53,408 bases of DNA from Halorubrum californiense DSM 19288 (GCF_000336875.1 NZ_AOJK01000073.1:1-53408); one strand, 5' to 3'; numbered from the stretch's first letter, positions 44,172 through 53,380 are shown. Notes: generated by a model from the letters alone, not told the origin. Translations and numbers: made by a program.

Positions 44172-44228
44172 GGAGGCGCCCTCAGAGAACGGAGACGCCC
44201 GCAGAGAACGGAGGCGCCCTCAGCGGTC
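44172..44228. repeat. Three tandem 19-base repeats at the 3' end of the HD-domain gene
   Basis: Units at 44172-44190, 44191-44209 and 44210-44228 (partly diverged), core GGAGGCGCCCTCAGAGAAC. The last unit contains the stop codon of the minus-strand HD gene (TCA at 44220-44222). The array lies between two convergent genes. Confidence 0.7.
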
Positions 44229-44912
44229 GGTGACGCCTTCGGCGTCCATCCGGGAGACCTCCTCTTCGAGCCACTCGCGGATCCACTTCACGCGTTTGAT
44301 GCGCTGGTGGGCGATGCTCTCGGCGGTGTCAGAGACGACGCGTTCGGTGTGGTCGTGGGCGCGCTGGAGCACGCGGTCGACCATCTTCGCGGCGTCCATG
44401 TGCGTGCGCGACTCGTACCCCATCCGCAACAGCATGAGGACGGCGCCGTTGGCGCCGACCTTGTCGAGCACGTCGGCCTCGATCAGACACCGGCTCTCCA
44501 GGGGCACGTCGTCGAGGTCGCCGGTGTAGGAGTGGTCGACGACCGCCCCGCACACCTCCTCGATGAACGACTCGGGGTAGTTGCCGCGGCTCTGGAGGTA
44601 CTCGCGGGTGACGCGCGCGCCGGCCTCCGCGTGGACGTCCTGTTCGGCCTCCAGCTTTGCGACGTCGTGGAAGGCGGCCGCGACGCGGACGACGTCCACG
44701 TCGGCCCCCTCGGCCTCGGCGATGTCCGTCGCGAGGTCGACGACGTTGAGGATGTGGTTGAACCGGTACGACGCCGAGTGCCAGGGGTACCAGCGCATCC
44801 GTCCGCCGTCGTCCTCGCTCTCGACGCTGGCCGCGAGGTAGTCGCGCACGAACCCCTTCATCTCCTCGAAATCCTCGTCGCTCACCTCCGTTTCCTTAAT
44901 TTCGACGCCCAC
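44220..44912 (-). CDS. HD-superfamily hydrolase
   Basis: A protein of about 230 residues with an HD phosphohydrolase domain: FNHILNVVDLA (first His), AAAFHDVAKLEAE (His-Asp pair), VVDHSYTGD and EADVLDKVGANG (final Asp). It should bind divalent metal and hydrolyse a phosphate ester, possibly a nucleotide; the target is unknown. Both GTG 44921 and GTG 44912 are possible starts; the second is nearer to typical spacing from a T-rich GATCTTTTCG box. The C-terminal helix is rich in charged residues. Confidence 0.85.
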   Translation of the reverse strand: MGVEIKETEVSDEDFEEMKGFVRDYLAASVESEDDGGRMRWYPWHSASYRFNHILNVVDLATDIAEAEGADVDVVRVAAAFHDVAKLEAEQDVHAEAGARVTREYLQSRGNYPESFIEEVCGAVVDHSYTGDLDDVPLESRCLIEADVLDKVGANGAVLMLLRMGYESRTHMDAAKMVDRVLQRAHDHTERVVSDTAESIAHQRIKRVKWIREWLEEEVSRMDAEGVTDR

Positions 44913-45092
44913 CGGGACCACCTCGGGCGAAAAGATCGTGATTCATTACCGTCACCGAGGAGCGTTTCGGTCTTAGGCGTTACGACGGAGCCTTCGGGCG
45001 CGAGACGACCGGGGTAGCGGTCGCCTTCCCGCGACGCGGCAGCGGCGACGCGACGCGGGACGCTTAACAGGGTCGCGGGCGCACCGGTATCC

Positions 45093-46016
45093 ATGCTGAG
45101 CCCCTTCGGGGACGACGACCGCGCTCGGTTCCAGCGGGCCGCGGCGGTCAACGTCGCCGGCAACGCCGTGAAGATCGCAGTCGTGGGGGCGACGGGGCTC
45201 GCGTTCAACAGCGTCGCGCTGCTGGCCGACGCCGCCCACTCCGTCGCCGATCTCGTCGCCAGCGCGGTCGTGTTCGTCTGGGGAGGATCGCGGTACGAGA
45301 GCGCCGACGAGACGCACCCGCACGGCCACCAGCGGATCGAGCCCCTGACGGCGCTCTTCGTCGGCGCGACGGTGGCGGTCCTCGGCCTGCTCCTGTTGCG
45401 CGAGTCGGTGCTCGGGTTCGTCGGTCCGGTCGAGGTGCGGGCGAGCCCCTTCCTCGTCGGCGCGCTGCTGTTCGCGATGGTGGACATGTACCTGCTGTAC
45501 CGGTACACTGAGGCGGTGAACGCCGACCTCGGATCGACCGCGCTCACCGCGCTCGCGGTCGACTGCCTCAACGACATCTACACCACGGTCGCCGCTATGA
45601 TCGGCGTGATCGGCGTGTTCCTCGACGTCCCGATCCTCGACCCGGTCGCCGGCGCGCTCGTCAGTGTCCTCGTCGTCTACCAGGGAGTCGAGATCGGCCG
45701 CGAGAACGTCACGTACCTCGTCGGGGGCGCCCCGCCACCGGGCGACCGCGAGCGCGTGGTCGCCGCGCTCCGCGATCACCCCGCCGTCGAGGGGGTCCAC
45801 GACCTCACCGTGTTCTACGACGGGACTGATCTGGAGGTCGAGGTCCACGTCGAGGTCGACGGCGAGATGACGCTCCGTCAGGCGCACAGCGTGGAGACGC
45901 ACCTCGTCACATCCCTCCGCGCGCTGGAGGACGTGGGCGACGTCCACGTCCACCTCGACCCCTCCGGACTCGGGGAGTGGAAGGACGCGCCCGAGGGATC
46001 GGACACTGCGAGGTGA
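45093..46016 (+). CDS. Cation diffusion facilitator (CDF) metal transporter
   Basis: A 307-residue exporter of Zn2+, Fe2+, Mn2+ or similar ions. Six membrane helices are followed by a cytoplasmic domain (from about 215). The transport site is His49-x3-Asp53 (ADAAHSVADL) with Asp157-x3-Asp161 (AVDCLNDIYTT). A His-rich ETHPHGHQRIEP lies between helices 2 and 3. The C-terminal domain has VHDLTVFYDGTDLEVEVHVEVD. Starting TATA-like CGCTTAAC lies about 27 bases ahead. Confidence 0.92.
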   Translation: MLSPFGDDDRARFQRAAAVNVAGNAVKIAVVGATGLAFNSVALLADAAHSVADLVASAVVFVWGGSRYESADETHPHGHQRIEPLTALFVGATVAVLGLLLLRESVLGFVGPVEVRASPFLVGALLFAMVDMYLLYRYTEAVNADLGSTALTALAVDCLNDIYTTVAAMIGVIGVFLDVPILDPVAGALVSVLVVYQGVEIGRENVTYLVGGAPPPGDRERVVAALRDHPAVEGVHDLTVFYDGTDLEVEVHVEVDGEMTLRQAHSVETHLVTSLRALEDVGDVHVHLDPSGLGEWKDAPEGSDTAR

Positions 46017-46085
46017 GACCGCACACACCGGTCCGAAACCGCCGGCGGCGTGCGGGTTTTGTCCGTCCGTCCCCTAGCGTTCGTC

Positions 46086-46838
46086 ATGCTCGGTCGCCGC
46101 TGGCTGGAGATGACGTGGCGGGACGGACTGTTCGCCCACTGGCCAGTCGACCCGGCGACCGTCGCCGCGGCGCTGCCCGACGGCCTCTCGGTCGCCACCT
46201 ACGACGGCGACGCGTACCTCGGCGTCGTCCCGTTCGTGATGGACGACATCCGGCCGCGCGGGGTGCCGACGGGGCTGTCGTTCCCCGAACTCAACCTCCG
46301 GACCTACGTCGAGGGGCCGAACGGCCCCGGCGTCTACTTCCACAGCCTCGACGCCGACGATCGGATCGGCGTCGCGGTCGCCCGCGGGCTGTTCCGGCTC
46401 CCCTACTACCGCGCCGAGACCGACGTTCGGGGCACCGCGGCGAGCGGCGACCCCGATGGCGGCGTCGAGGCGGGAGAGAAGAGCGGCGACGCGGACGCGA
46501 GCGACGCGGTCCGATTCGCGAGCCGTCGCGTCCACAGGGGCGCCCCGCACGCTCGGTTCGACGCGACCTACGCGCCGACCGGCGAGGCGTTCACGCCCGA
46601 GTCGGGGTCGCTGCCGGCCTTCCTGCTGGAGAACTACCGCTTCTACACCGCCGGCTCGGGCGGGCGGCTGTACGTCGGCGAGATAGACCACGAGCCGTGG
46701 ACGCTGCGCCCGGCCGAGGCGGAGATCCGGGCGAACACGCTGTTCGCGGCGAACGGGTTCGAGGCGCCCGACGGCGAGCCGATACTCCACTACGCCGAGC
46801 CGATCGCGGTCACCGCGGACCGGATCCGCCGGGCCTGA
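46086..46838 (+). CDS. DUF2071/YqjF-family protein
   Basis: A 250-residue cytoplasmic protein. MTWRDGLFAHWPVDPATVAAALPDGL, LGVVPFVMDDIRPRG, PELNLRTYV and GVYFHSLDADD are the family pattern of beta strands. The family is uncharacterised. An acidic insert lies near residues 120-145 (GDPDGGVEAGEKSGDADAS). Start at 46086 is supported by GGTTTTGTC about 27 bases ahead; an earlier in-frame start would add 12 weak residues. No neighbour gives a functional clue. Confidence 0.85.
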   Translation: MLGRRWLEMTWRDGLFAHWPVDPATVAAALPDGLSVATYDGDAYLGVVPFVMDDIRPRGVPTGLSFPELNLRTYVEGPNGPGVYFHSLDADDRIGVAVARGLFRLPYYRAETDVRGTAASGDPDGGVEAGEKSGDADASDAVRFASRRVHRGAPHARFDATYAPTGEAFTPESGSLPAFLLENYRFYTAGSGGRLYVGEIDHEPWTLRPAEAEIRANTLFAANGFEAPDGEPILHYAEPIAVTADRIRRA

Positions 46839-46904
46839 GCCCCACCGTTCTGAAAAGCGTCGGCGAGGGGAATGCCGGCGAGGAGTACGCCCGCGAGCGA
46901 CGCG

Positions 46905-48200
46905 CTACGGGAACAGGCCGCGATACTCGTGGGCCTTCGCGGTGCGTTCCAAGGCGAGCGTGTACGCGGCGGTCCGCAGGTCGGGCAGTTCCTTGGTGTC
47001 GTACTGCTCGATGGTCTTGTCGAACGCGCTCCCGATGCGGCGCTCCAGTTCGGCGTTGACCGTCTCCAGCGGCCACGAGAACTCTTGCGCGTTCTGGACC
47101 CACTCCAAGTAGGAGACGATGACGCCGCCCGCGTTCGCGAGAATGTCGGGCACGACCTGGATGTCCCGTTCGGTGAGCGCCTCGTCGGCGGCGACCGTCG
47201 TCGGACCGTTCGCGGCCTCGACGACCGCCGACGCGCGGAGGTCGTCGACGTTGTCGGCGGTGATCACGCCCTCGACGGCGGCGGGGATGAGCACGTCGAC
47301 GTCGAGAGTAAGCAGCTCCGCGTTGGTGATCTGGTCCGGGTCGTCCCAGCGGGAGTCGGCCGTGCTCGCGCCGCCGCGGATCTCCCCCGCGACGTACTCC
47401 TCGATCAGTCCGCCGGCGTCGACGTGGGCGCCGAGCGCCGCCACGTCGAGGCCGTCCGGGTCGTACGCCGCGCCCGTCACGTCGGAGGTGGCGACGACGT
47501 TGGCCCCGGACTCGTCGAGGAGCCGGGCCGCGTTCGACCCGACGTTCCCGAACCCCTGAATCGCGACGGAGGCGTCGGAGAGGTCGCGGTCCAAGTACTC
47601 GAACAGCCGCTCGGTGACGAGCGAGACGCCGCGGCCCGTCGCCTCGACGCGCCCGGGCGTCCCGCCGATCTCCAGCGGCTTGCCCGTGACGACCTGCGGG
47701 ACGGAGTACCCCTCGTACATCGAGTAGGTATCCATCATCCACGCCATCGTCTGCGGGTTCGTGTTCATGTCGGGCGCGGGGACGTCGATCTCCGGGCCGA
47801 TCATCCGGCGGATCCCTTCGGTGTACCGGCGAGTGAGCCGTTCGAGGTCACGATCGGTGAGGTCCTTCGGCTCGCAGATCACGCCGCCCTTCGCGCCGCC
47901 GTAGGGGAGGTCGACCAACGCGGTCTTCCAGGTCATCCACCCGGCGAGGGCCTCGACCTCGCGCTGGGTGACCGAGGGGTGGAAGCGGACGCCGCCCTTG
48001 AACGGGCCGCGGGCGCTGTCGAACTGACAGCGGTACCCTTCGAACACCTCGACCTCGCCGGACTCCAGTTCGACGGGGAGCGTCACCTTCAGCGTGCGCT
48101 CCGGATGTTTCAGCCGCTCGAATACCCCGTGGTCCACGTCTGCGTACTCTTCGGCGCGGTCCATCTGGGCGAGCATGTTCTCGAACGGGTCGTCGGCCAT
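46905..48200 (-). CDS. gdhA: Glutamate dehydrogenase
   Basis: A 431-residue amino-acid dehydrogenase interconverting glutamate and 2-oxoglutarate plus ammonia. The substrate and catalytic region has Lys68 (GPFKGGVRFHP), Lys92 (WMTWKTALVDLPYGG) and Lys104 (GGAKGG), with PAPDMNTN following. The coenzyme domain has AIQGFGNVGSNAA. Length and motifs fit the hexameric small GDH; coenzyme preference (NAD or NADP) cannot be read with certainty. ATG 48200 has a TATA-like GATATGACG about 26 bases ahead; an in-frame earlier start is less likely. Confidence 0.93.
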   Translation of the reverse strand: MADDPFENMLAQMDRAEEYADVDHGVFERLKHPERTLKVTLPVELESGEVEVFEGYRCQFDSARGPFKGGVRFHPSVTQREVEALAGWMTWKTALVDLPYGGAKGGVICEPKDLTDRDLERLTRRYTEGIRRMIGPEIDVPAPDMNTNPQTMAWMMDTYSMYEGYSVPQVVTGKPLEIGGTPGRVEATGRGVSLVTERLFEYLDRDLSDASVAIQGFGNVGSNAARLLDESGANVVATSDVTGAAYDPDGLDVAALGAHVDAGGLIEEYVAGEIRGGASTADSRWDDPDQITNAELLTLDVDVLIPAAVEGVITADNVDDLRASAVVEAANGPTTVAADEALTERDIQVVPDILANAGGVIVSYLEWVQNAQEFSWPLETVNAELERRIGSAFDKTIEQYDTKELPDLRTAAYTLALERTAKAHEYRGLFP

Positions 48201-48337
48201 GGGTGGCACGACTCGATCACCCGTCATATCGGTTTCGGCAAGTATCTCCTTCGAGAGAGAATGTGTATCACGATCTTTTTACTTTTTCTCGTCCGTTTCC
48301 GACCGGACTTATACGTCGGGGCCGTCAATCGCCGGCC

Positions 48338-48373
48338 ATGACACACGGACACGCTGCGGGGGTCCGTCGATGA
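48338..48373 (+). CDS. Leaderless 11-codon ORF coupled to a PH-domain gene
   Basis: MTHGHAAGVRR, whose ATG (48338) is centred 27 bases from the TATA-like CTTATAC (48308-48314) and whose TGA overlaps the ATG of the next gene (ATGA, 48370-48373). The promoter position fits this ORF better than the main gene, which would otherwise have a 32-base leader. It probably matters for translation of the downstream gene rather than as a peptide. Confidence 0.4.
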   Translation: MTHGHAAGVRR

Positions 48374-48834
48374 CGGCACAGACGCTTCACCCCCGAGTCC
48401 AGATCGTGTGGGTCCTCCGCGCAGTGCTGCTCTCGGCGCTCGTCACCGCCCCGTTCGCCGGCGCCGCGTACCTCGAGTACCTCCCGCGGTGGGCGCCGGT
48501 CGCCGTCGGGACCGTCGCCCTGACGCTCACGGTCGCACACGCGCTGCTCCGCTATCGCCGCTGGAGCTACGAGATCCGCGAGGACGCGATTTACCTCGAC
48601 CGCGGCGTGATCACGCAGGTGCGGACGACGGTGCCGCTGGTGCGGATCCAACACGTCGACTCCCGCCGCGGCCCGATCGAGCGGACCGTCGGGCTCGCCT
48701 CCTGCGTGGTGTACACCGCCGGGTCGCGCGGCGCCGACGTGCGGATCCCGGGGCTGACGCCGGGCGGCGCGAGCGACCTCCGCGAGGAACTGAAGCGGCT
48801 GGCGATCCGCGCCGACGGGGAGGACGCGGTGTGA
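48370..48834 (+). CDS. PH-like (bPH2/DUF304) membrane protein
   Basis: A 154-residue protein with two membrane helices (AVLLSALVTAPFAGAAYLEYL and APVAVGTVALTLTVAHALL) and a C-terminal bPH2 domain: SYEIREDAIYLDRGVITQVRT, VPLVRIQHVDSRRGPIERTVGLA, VVYTAGSRGADVRIPGL. This is the YdbS pattern. Together with the next gene (GTGA overlap) it forms a pair as seen in YdbS/YdbT systems, which affect the membrane and stress resistance in bacteria; the archaeal role is unknown. Confidence 0.85.
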   Translation: MTAQTLHPRVQIVWVLRAVLLSALVTAPFAGAAYLEYLPRWAPVAVGTVALTLTVAHALLRYRRWSYEIREDAIYLDRGVITQVRTTVPLVRIQHVDSRRGPIERTVGLASCVVYTAGSRGADVRIPGLTPGGASDLREELKRLAIRADGEDAV

Positions 48835-50720
48835 AACTCGCGCCGCAGTCGGTCCCGTACCGCGCGCTCCAGAAGGCGGCCGGGACCGCCGTCGCGCTGT
48901 TCGTGATCGTGAACAGCGGCGGGTTCGGCCTCCCGCTCGCGGTCGGCGGCGGGGCCGCCATCCTCCTTGTCACCTTCGCCTACGAGGTCGCGTACTACCG
49001 TCGGTTCGAGTACGTCCTCACGGAGGACACGCTCGATATCTCCTCCGGCGTCATCTCCCGCCGCGAGCGGGAGATCCCGTACCGGCGGATCCAGAACGTC
49101 GACGTGAGCCGCGGCGTGCTCCAGCGCGCCATCGGCGTCGCGGCGGTCGATCTGGAGACCGCCGGCGGCTCCAGCACGGAGGGATCGATCCGATACGTCA
49201 CGCCCGAGGAGGCGACGCGGCTCCAGCGCGAGGTCCAGCGCCGGAAGTCGGGGGCCTCCAGGTCGGACGACGCCGGCGAGGGGACGGCGACCGACGCCGA
49301 CGCGATCGAGGGCGGCCGCGACGACGCGTTCGCGCCCGCCGAGGAGGAGCTGTTCGCCATCTCGCCCGGCGAACTCGCGCTGGTGGGAGCGCTGTCGTTC
49401 GACGGGCGCCTGATCGGCCTCTTGGCGTTCCTGAGCTCCGGGTCGTTCCCGGTGCTGTCGAGCTTCTTGCCGGAGACGTCGGCCGCCGCGCTCACCGCGA
49501 CGGCGTTCGTCGGCGTCGCGGCGCTGTTCATCGCGTCGTGGCTCATCGGGGCGGGCGTCGCCTTCTCGAACTACTACGGCTTCCGGCTCTCGCGGGCCGG
49601 CGACGAACTGCGCTACGAGCGCGGGCTGTTCCGCCGATACAGCGGGTCGATCCCGACCGAGAAGGTCCAGACGCTCCGGATCACCGACAACCCCGCCAAG
49701 CGCGCGCTCGGCTACGCGAGCCTCTCCATCGAGACCGCGGGGTACGCCCCGGGTCAAGACTCCGATTCAGGCAACCAGTCCGCGGTGCCGATCGCCGCGA
49801 CCGAACGCGTCTACCGGCTCGCACACGAGATCGAGTCGTTCGGCACGCCGGAGTTCAGTCGGCCGCCGAAGCGGATCCGGTGGCGGTACGCCATCCGGTA
49901 CGCGCTGATCGTCGGCGTCCTTACCGGCATCGCGTACGGCGTGAACTGGTACGTCTCGCCGTCGCTCCCGTGGTACGGCGTCGCCGCGCTCCTCGCCGTC
50001 GTCCCGCCCGCGGCGCACCTGAAGTGGAAACACCGCGGCTACTGGGTCGGGGAGGACCACCTGCTCACGCGCAACGGGTTCTGGAGCCGGACCGTCGCCG
50101 TCGTCCCGTACTATCGGATCCAGAACGTGATCGACAGCCGGACCGTGTTTCAGCGCCGCTGGGGCGTCGCGACGATCGTCGCCGACACGGCGGGCACCAG
50201 TTCGCTGACCGGCAGCGACGCCGCGGCCGTCGACTTCGAGGTCGACGAGGCCGAGGCGCTGAAGGAGACGCTCACCGAGCGCCTCGCAACCGCCGTTGCG
50301 GAGCGGCGGAACGCCGGTTCCGACTCCTTCGAGTGGATCGACGACGAGGCAACAGGGAGCAGAGATGACGACGACGAGGCGACCACGGGGAACGATGACG
50401 GCGGCGACGAACCCGAGGACGTGGTCGCCGACGCGGAAGCGGACGACGCGACGACCGAGGTGCCTCCCGACGACGAGACGGAGATCCCCGACGACGGCGT
50501 CGTCCGTCCGGACTTCTCGCCGAGCGACCGCGACTACTCCGAGCCCTCGGAGCGGATCGACACGGGCGGGTACGCGGTCGACCAGAACCCGTCGGACGCC
50601 GACATCGCTCACGGTCCGGGTTCCGACGGCGACAGCGAGGAAGCGGAGACGGCGGCGGACGCGGGTTCCGAGAGCGACGGCGGCGACGCGTCCGACGACG
50701 ACACCGATCCGCGGACCTGA
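48831..50720 (+). CDS. Multi-PH-domain (YdbT-like) membrane protein
   Basis: A 629-residue protein with paired membrane helices and three bPH2 units: EYVLTEDTLDISSGVISRRER/PYRRIQNVDVSRGVLQRAIG near 60-100, GFRLSRAGDELRYERGLFRR/PTEKVQTLRITDNPAKRALG near 245-290, and GYWVGEDHLLTRNGFWSRTV/PYYRIQNVIDSRTVFQRRWG near 400-445. The last 150 residues are a highly acidic, probably disordered tail. It starts at GTG 48831 overlapping the stop of the previous gene. Function unknown beyond the YdbS/T comparison. Confidence 0.85.
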   Translation: MKLAPQSVPYRALQKAAGTAVALFVIVNSGGFGLPLAVGGGAAILLVTFAYEVAYYRRFEYVLTEDTLDISSGVISRREREIPYRRIQNVDVSRGVLQRAIGVAAVDLETAGGSSTEGSIRYVTPEEATRLQREVQRRKSGASRSDDAGEGTATDADAIEGGRDDAFAPAEEELFAISPGELALVGALSFDGRLIGLLAFLSSGSFPVLSSFLPETSAAALTATAFVGVAALFIASWLIGAGVAFSNYYGFRLSRAGDELRYERGLFRRYSGSIPTEKVQTLRITDNPAKRALGYASLSIETAGYAPGQDSDSGNQSAVPIAATERVYRLAHEIESFGTPEFSRPPKRIRWRYAIRYALIVGVLTGIAYGVNWYVSPSLPWYGVAALLAVVPPAAHLKWKHRGYWVGEDHLLTRNGFWSRTVAVVPYYRIQNVIDSRTVFQRRWGVATIVADTAGTSSLTGSDAAAVDFEVDEAEALKETLTERLATAVAERRNAGSDSFEWIDDEATGSRDDDDEATTGNDDGGDEPEDVVADAEADDATTEVPPDDETEIPDDGVVRPDFSPSDRDYSEPSERIDTGGYAVDQNPSDADIAHGPGSDGDSEEAETAADAGSESDGGDASDDDTDPRT

Positions 50721-50737
50721 GCGCGCGGCGGGCGGCG

Positions 50738-51883
50738 CTACTCGTCGAGTAACTGCTGGGCGATCGTGTTGCGCAACACTTCGCTGGTCCCCTCGTAGAT
50801 CTCCGAGAGCTTGGCGTCGCGGTAGAAGCGCTCCGCGGGGAAGTCCTTGGTGTAGCCGTAGCCGCCGTGGATCTGGATCCCCTCGTTGGCGACCTCGCGG
50901 GCGATCTCAGAGGCGTACAGCTTCGCCTGCGCGGCCTCCTTGATGTAGTCCTCGTCGCGCATCTTCAGGTCGGCCGCCTCGTGCATCAGCAGCTCCGCGG
51001 CGCGCGCCTTCGTGTCCATGTCAGCGAGCTTGTGCTGGATCGCCTGGAAGTCGGAAATGGGGCGGTCGAACTGCTCGCGCTGTTGAGCGTAGGACTTCGC
51101 CTCGTCGAGCGCCGCGCGGGCGATCCCGACCGAGCGGGCGGCGATGGTGATGCGCCCGCCGTTGAGCGTCTTCAGCGCGTGGACGAACCCGTCACCCTCC
51201 TCGCCGAGCCGCCGGTCCTCGGGGATCCACATGTCGTCGAACCGGAGTTCCGCGGTGGGACACCCCTTGTCGCCGAGCTTGTCCTCCGTCCCCTCCACGA
51301 TGAACCCGTCGTCCGCCTCGGGGCGCACGACGAACGACGAGATGCCCTTCCGGCCCGCGTCCGGGTCCGTCTTGGCGAACAGCGTGACCGTGTCCGCGAC
51401 GGAGCCGTTCGAGATCCAGAGCTTCCCGCCGTTGACGACGTAGCCGTCGCCGTCGCGCTCCGCGGTGGTCGACATCGCGGGCACGTCCGAGCCCGCCTCG
51501 GCCTCCGAGAGCGCGAACGCGCCGATGTCCTCGGCGGTGTTCAGGGCGGTGAGGTACTCCTCCTTCTGGGCCTCGTCGCCGAACTCGTAGAGCATGTTGC
51601 CGGCCAGCGACGTGTGGGCCGCGACGACCGTCCCGAGTCCGCCGGAGCCGCGTGAGATCTCTTCGAGCCCGATCGCGTAGCTGTGGTAGTCGAGGCCGGC
51701 GCCCTCGTACTCGACCGGGAACGGCATGCCCATGAGGCCGAGGTCGGCCATCTCCTGGACGAGGTCCGCGGGGAACTCGTCGGTCTCGTCGATCTCGGCC
51801 GCGCGCGGGACGACCTCCTCGTCGACGAACTCCGCGACCGTGTCGCGGATCTGACGCTGCTCTTCGGTGAGCGTGAATTCCAT
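50738..51883 (-). CDS. Acyl-CoA dehydrogenase
   Basis: A 381-residue FAD-dependent enzyme oxidising acyl-CoA to enoyl-CoA. FALSEAEAGSDVPAMSTTA and YVVNGGKLWISNG contact FAD, and catalytic Glu364 is in IYEGTSEVLRN. The IHGGYGYTKDFPAERFYRDAK region matches short-chain or branched-chain types. TATA-like GGCTAAGTCC about 27 bases before the ATG shows a leaderless start. It is convergent with the PH-domain gene and has a paralogue at 23227-24375. Confidence 0.93.
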   Translation of the reverse strand: MEFTLTEEQRQIRDTVAEFVDEEVVPRAAEIDETDEFPADLVQEMADLGLMGMPFPVEYEGAGLDYHSYAIGLEEISRGSGGLGTVVAAHTSLAGNMLYEFGDEAQKEEYLTALNTAEDIGAFALSEAEAGSDVPAMSTTAERDGDGYVVNGGKLWISNGSVADTVTLFAKTDPDAGRKGISSFVVRPEADDGFIVEGTEDKLGDKGCPTAELRFDDMWIPEDRRLGEEGDGFVHALKTLNGGRITIAARSVGIARAALDEAKSYAQQREQFDRPISDFQAIQHKLADMDTKARAAELLMHEAADLKMRDEDYIKEAAQAKLYASEIAREVANEGIQIHGGYGYTKDFPAERFYRDAKLSEIYEGTSEVLRNTIAQQLLDE

Positions 51884-52060
51884 GTCGGTGGGTTCGGCCG
51901 GGCGGACTTAGCCGTTTTCACACGGTTGTACACGGGTCAGCGGTTCGTCGGACCGGGCGGGGCCCGTGTCGTGCGGTTTCGCGCCCCCGCATGGCGAACG
52001 CCGGCCGGCCGCCGTTCCACGAGACTTTTTATGCGTTGTGCCGTAAACACTGCTAACTGA

Positions 52061-53122
52061 ATGAGCGGACGAAAACACGCCCCCGCCGAGGCCGACCTCG
52101 CGTGGTGCCACGAGGCGGTCCAAGGGGTCTCGCGGACCTTCGCGCTGACGGTCGACGTGTTGGAGGAACCGATGGCCTCGCAGATCTGCGTCGGCTACCT
52201 CCTCTGTCGCGTCGCCGACACGGTCGAGGACGCCGGGCACATCCCGCCGGACGCCCAGAGCGACGTGTTGCGGACCTACCGGCGAGCGATCGACCCGGAC
52301 CACGAGACCGACATCGGCGAGTTCCGCGAGGCCGTCGACGAGTGGCTGCCCGACGAGCGCGACGACGACTGGACCGTCGTCGCCGAGGCGCCCACCATCG
52401 CCGCGACGTTCGAGGACCTCGACCCCGAGGCCCAGAAGGCCATCGTCCCGCCCGTGTTGGAGATGGTCGACGGGATGGCGATGTTCGTCGACCGCCACGC
52501 CACGGAGGGCGGGCTCCGCATCGACGACCGCGACGAGCTGGAGCAGTACTGCTACTACGCGGCCGGCACCGTCGGCAACCTCATCACGAACCTCCTCACC
52601 CGCGGCGACGTCGGCGAGGAGCGCGCGGAGCGCCTGCGGGAGACCGCCGAGGAGTTCGGGCTCCTCCTCCAGCTCGTGAACGTCTCGAAGGACGTGTACG
52701 ACGACTACACCGAGGAGAACAACGTCTACCTCCCCGCCGAGTGGCTGGAGGCCGAGGGGGTCGAACAGGAGCGCGTCGTCCATCCCGAGAACCGCGAGTC
52801 GTCCGCGCGCGTCGTCGACCGGACCGCCGACTACGCCCGCTCGTTCCTCGACGACGCGCAGGCGTACCTGGAGACGATGCCGCTGTCGAACGGCAACACG
52901 ATGGAGGCGTGGACCGTCCCGTACCTGCTCGCGGTCGGCACCCTCCGCGAACTCGGGACCCGTCCGGAGGACGCGCTCACCGAGACCGGGGTGAAGGTGT
53001 CCAGAGAAGAGGTGTTCGCGGTGATGTCCGCCGCGAGCGACGTGGGCCGCGACTCGCTCGCGGAGCTGCGACAGACGATCGCCCGGACCCCGTTCCACCG
53101 CGCGGTCGGCTCGGCGGACTGA
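52061..53122 (+). CDS. Squalene/phytoene synthase family prenyltransferase
   Basis: A 353-residue head-to-head prenyl synthase. The two Asp-rich motifs are VADTVED (Asp53 to Asp57) and NVSKDVYDD (Asp211 to Asp215); SRTFALTVDVL is the start pattern and YCYYAAGTVGNLI follows the substrate pocket. It should make squalene (from farnesyl-PP) or phytoene (from geranylgeranyl-PP); the VYDDYTEENNVYLP region leans to squalene synthase, but this is not certain. Leaderless TTTTTATGCG lies about 27 bases before the ATG. Confidence 0.88.
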   Translation: MSGRKHAPAEADLAWCHEAVQGVSRTFALTVDVLEEPMASQICVGYLLCRVADTVEDAGHIPPDAQSDVLRTYRRAIDPDHETDIGEFREAVDEWLPDERDDDWTVVAEAPTIAATFEDLDPEAQKAIVPPVLEMVDGMAMFVDRHATEGGLRIDDRDELEQYCYYAAGTVGNLITNLLTRGDVGEERAERLRETAEEFGLLLQLVNVSKDVYDDYTEENNVYLPAEWLEAEGVEQERVVHPENRESSARVVDRTADYARSFLDDAQAYLETMPLSNGNTMEAWTVPYLLAVGTLRELGTRPEDALTETGVKVSREEVFAVMSAASDVGRDSLAELRQTIARTPFHRAVGSAD

Positions 53123-53159
53123 GCCGACGCGCGCCGCCGCCGATTTTGTCCTCTCCTAC

Positions 53160-53380
53160 TCACAGCCGCGACCGCGCCCGTGACACCGCCGGAACGGACA
53201 CGCCGATCGTCTCTCCGAGCGCCTCGGCCGCGCTCAGCAGCCACTCCGCGCGCTCGACGCGCGAGTCGAGGTCGCCGGGGCCGATCCGGTAGCGCTCGAC
53301 GAGCTCCTCGACGGTCGCGCCGCCGATCCACTCGTCGAGGATGCGCGCCGTCTTCACCGACTCCAGCCACCCCCCGAAGT
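53160..53380 (-). CDS. Hel308-type DNA helicase, C-terminal fragment
   Basis: The last 73 codons of a helicase, truncated at the contig end. VKTARILDEWIGGATVEELVERYRIGPGDLDSRVERAEWLLSAAE (patterns ERYRIGPGDL and AEWLLSAAEAL) matches, from memory, the C-terminal helical region of the Hel308/Ski2-like replication-restart helicase. The motor domains would lie to the right of the window. It is convergent with the prenyl synthase gene. Assignment rests on this short segment only. Confidence 0.6.
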
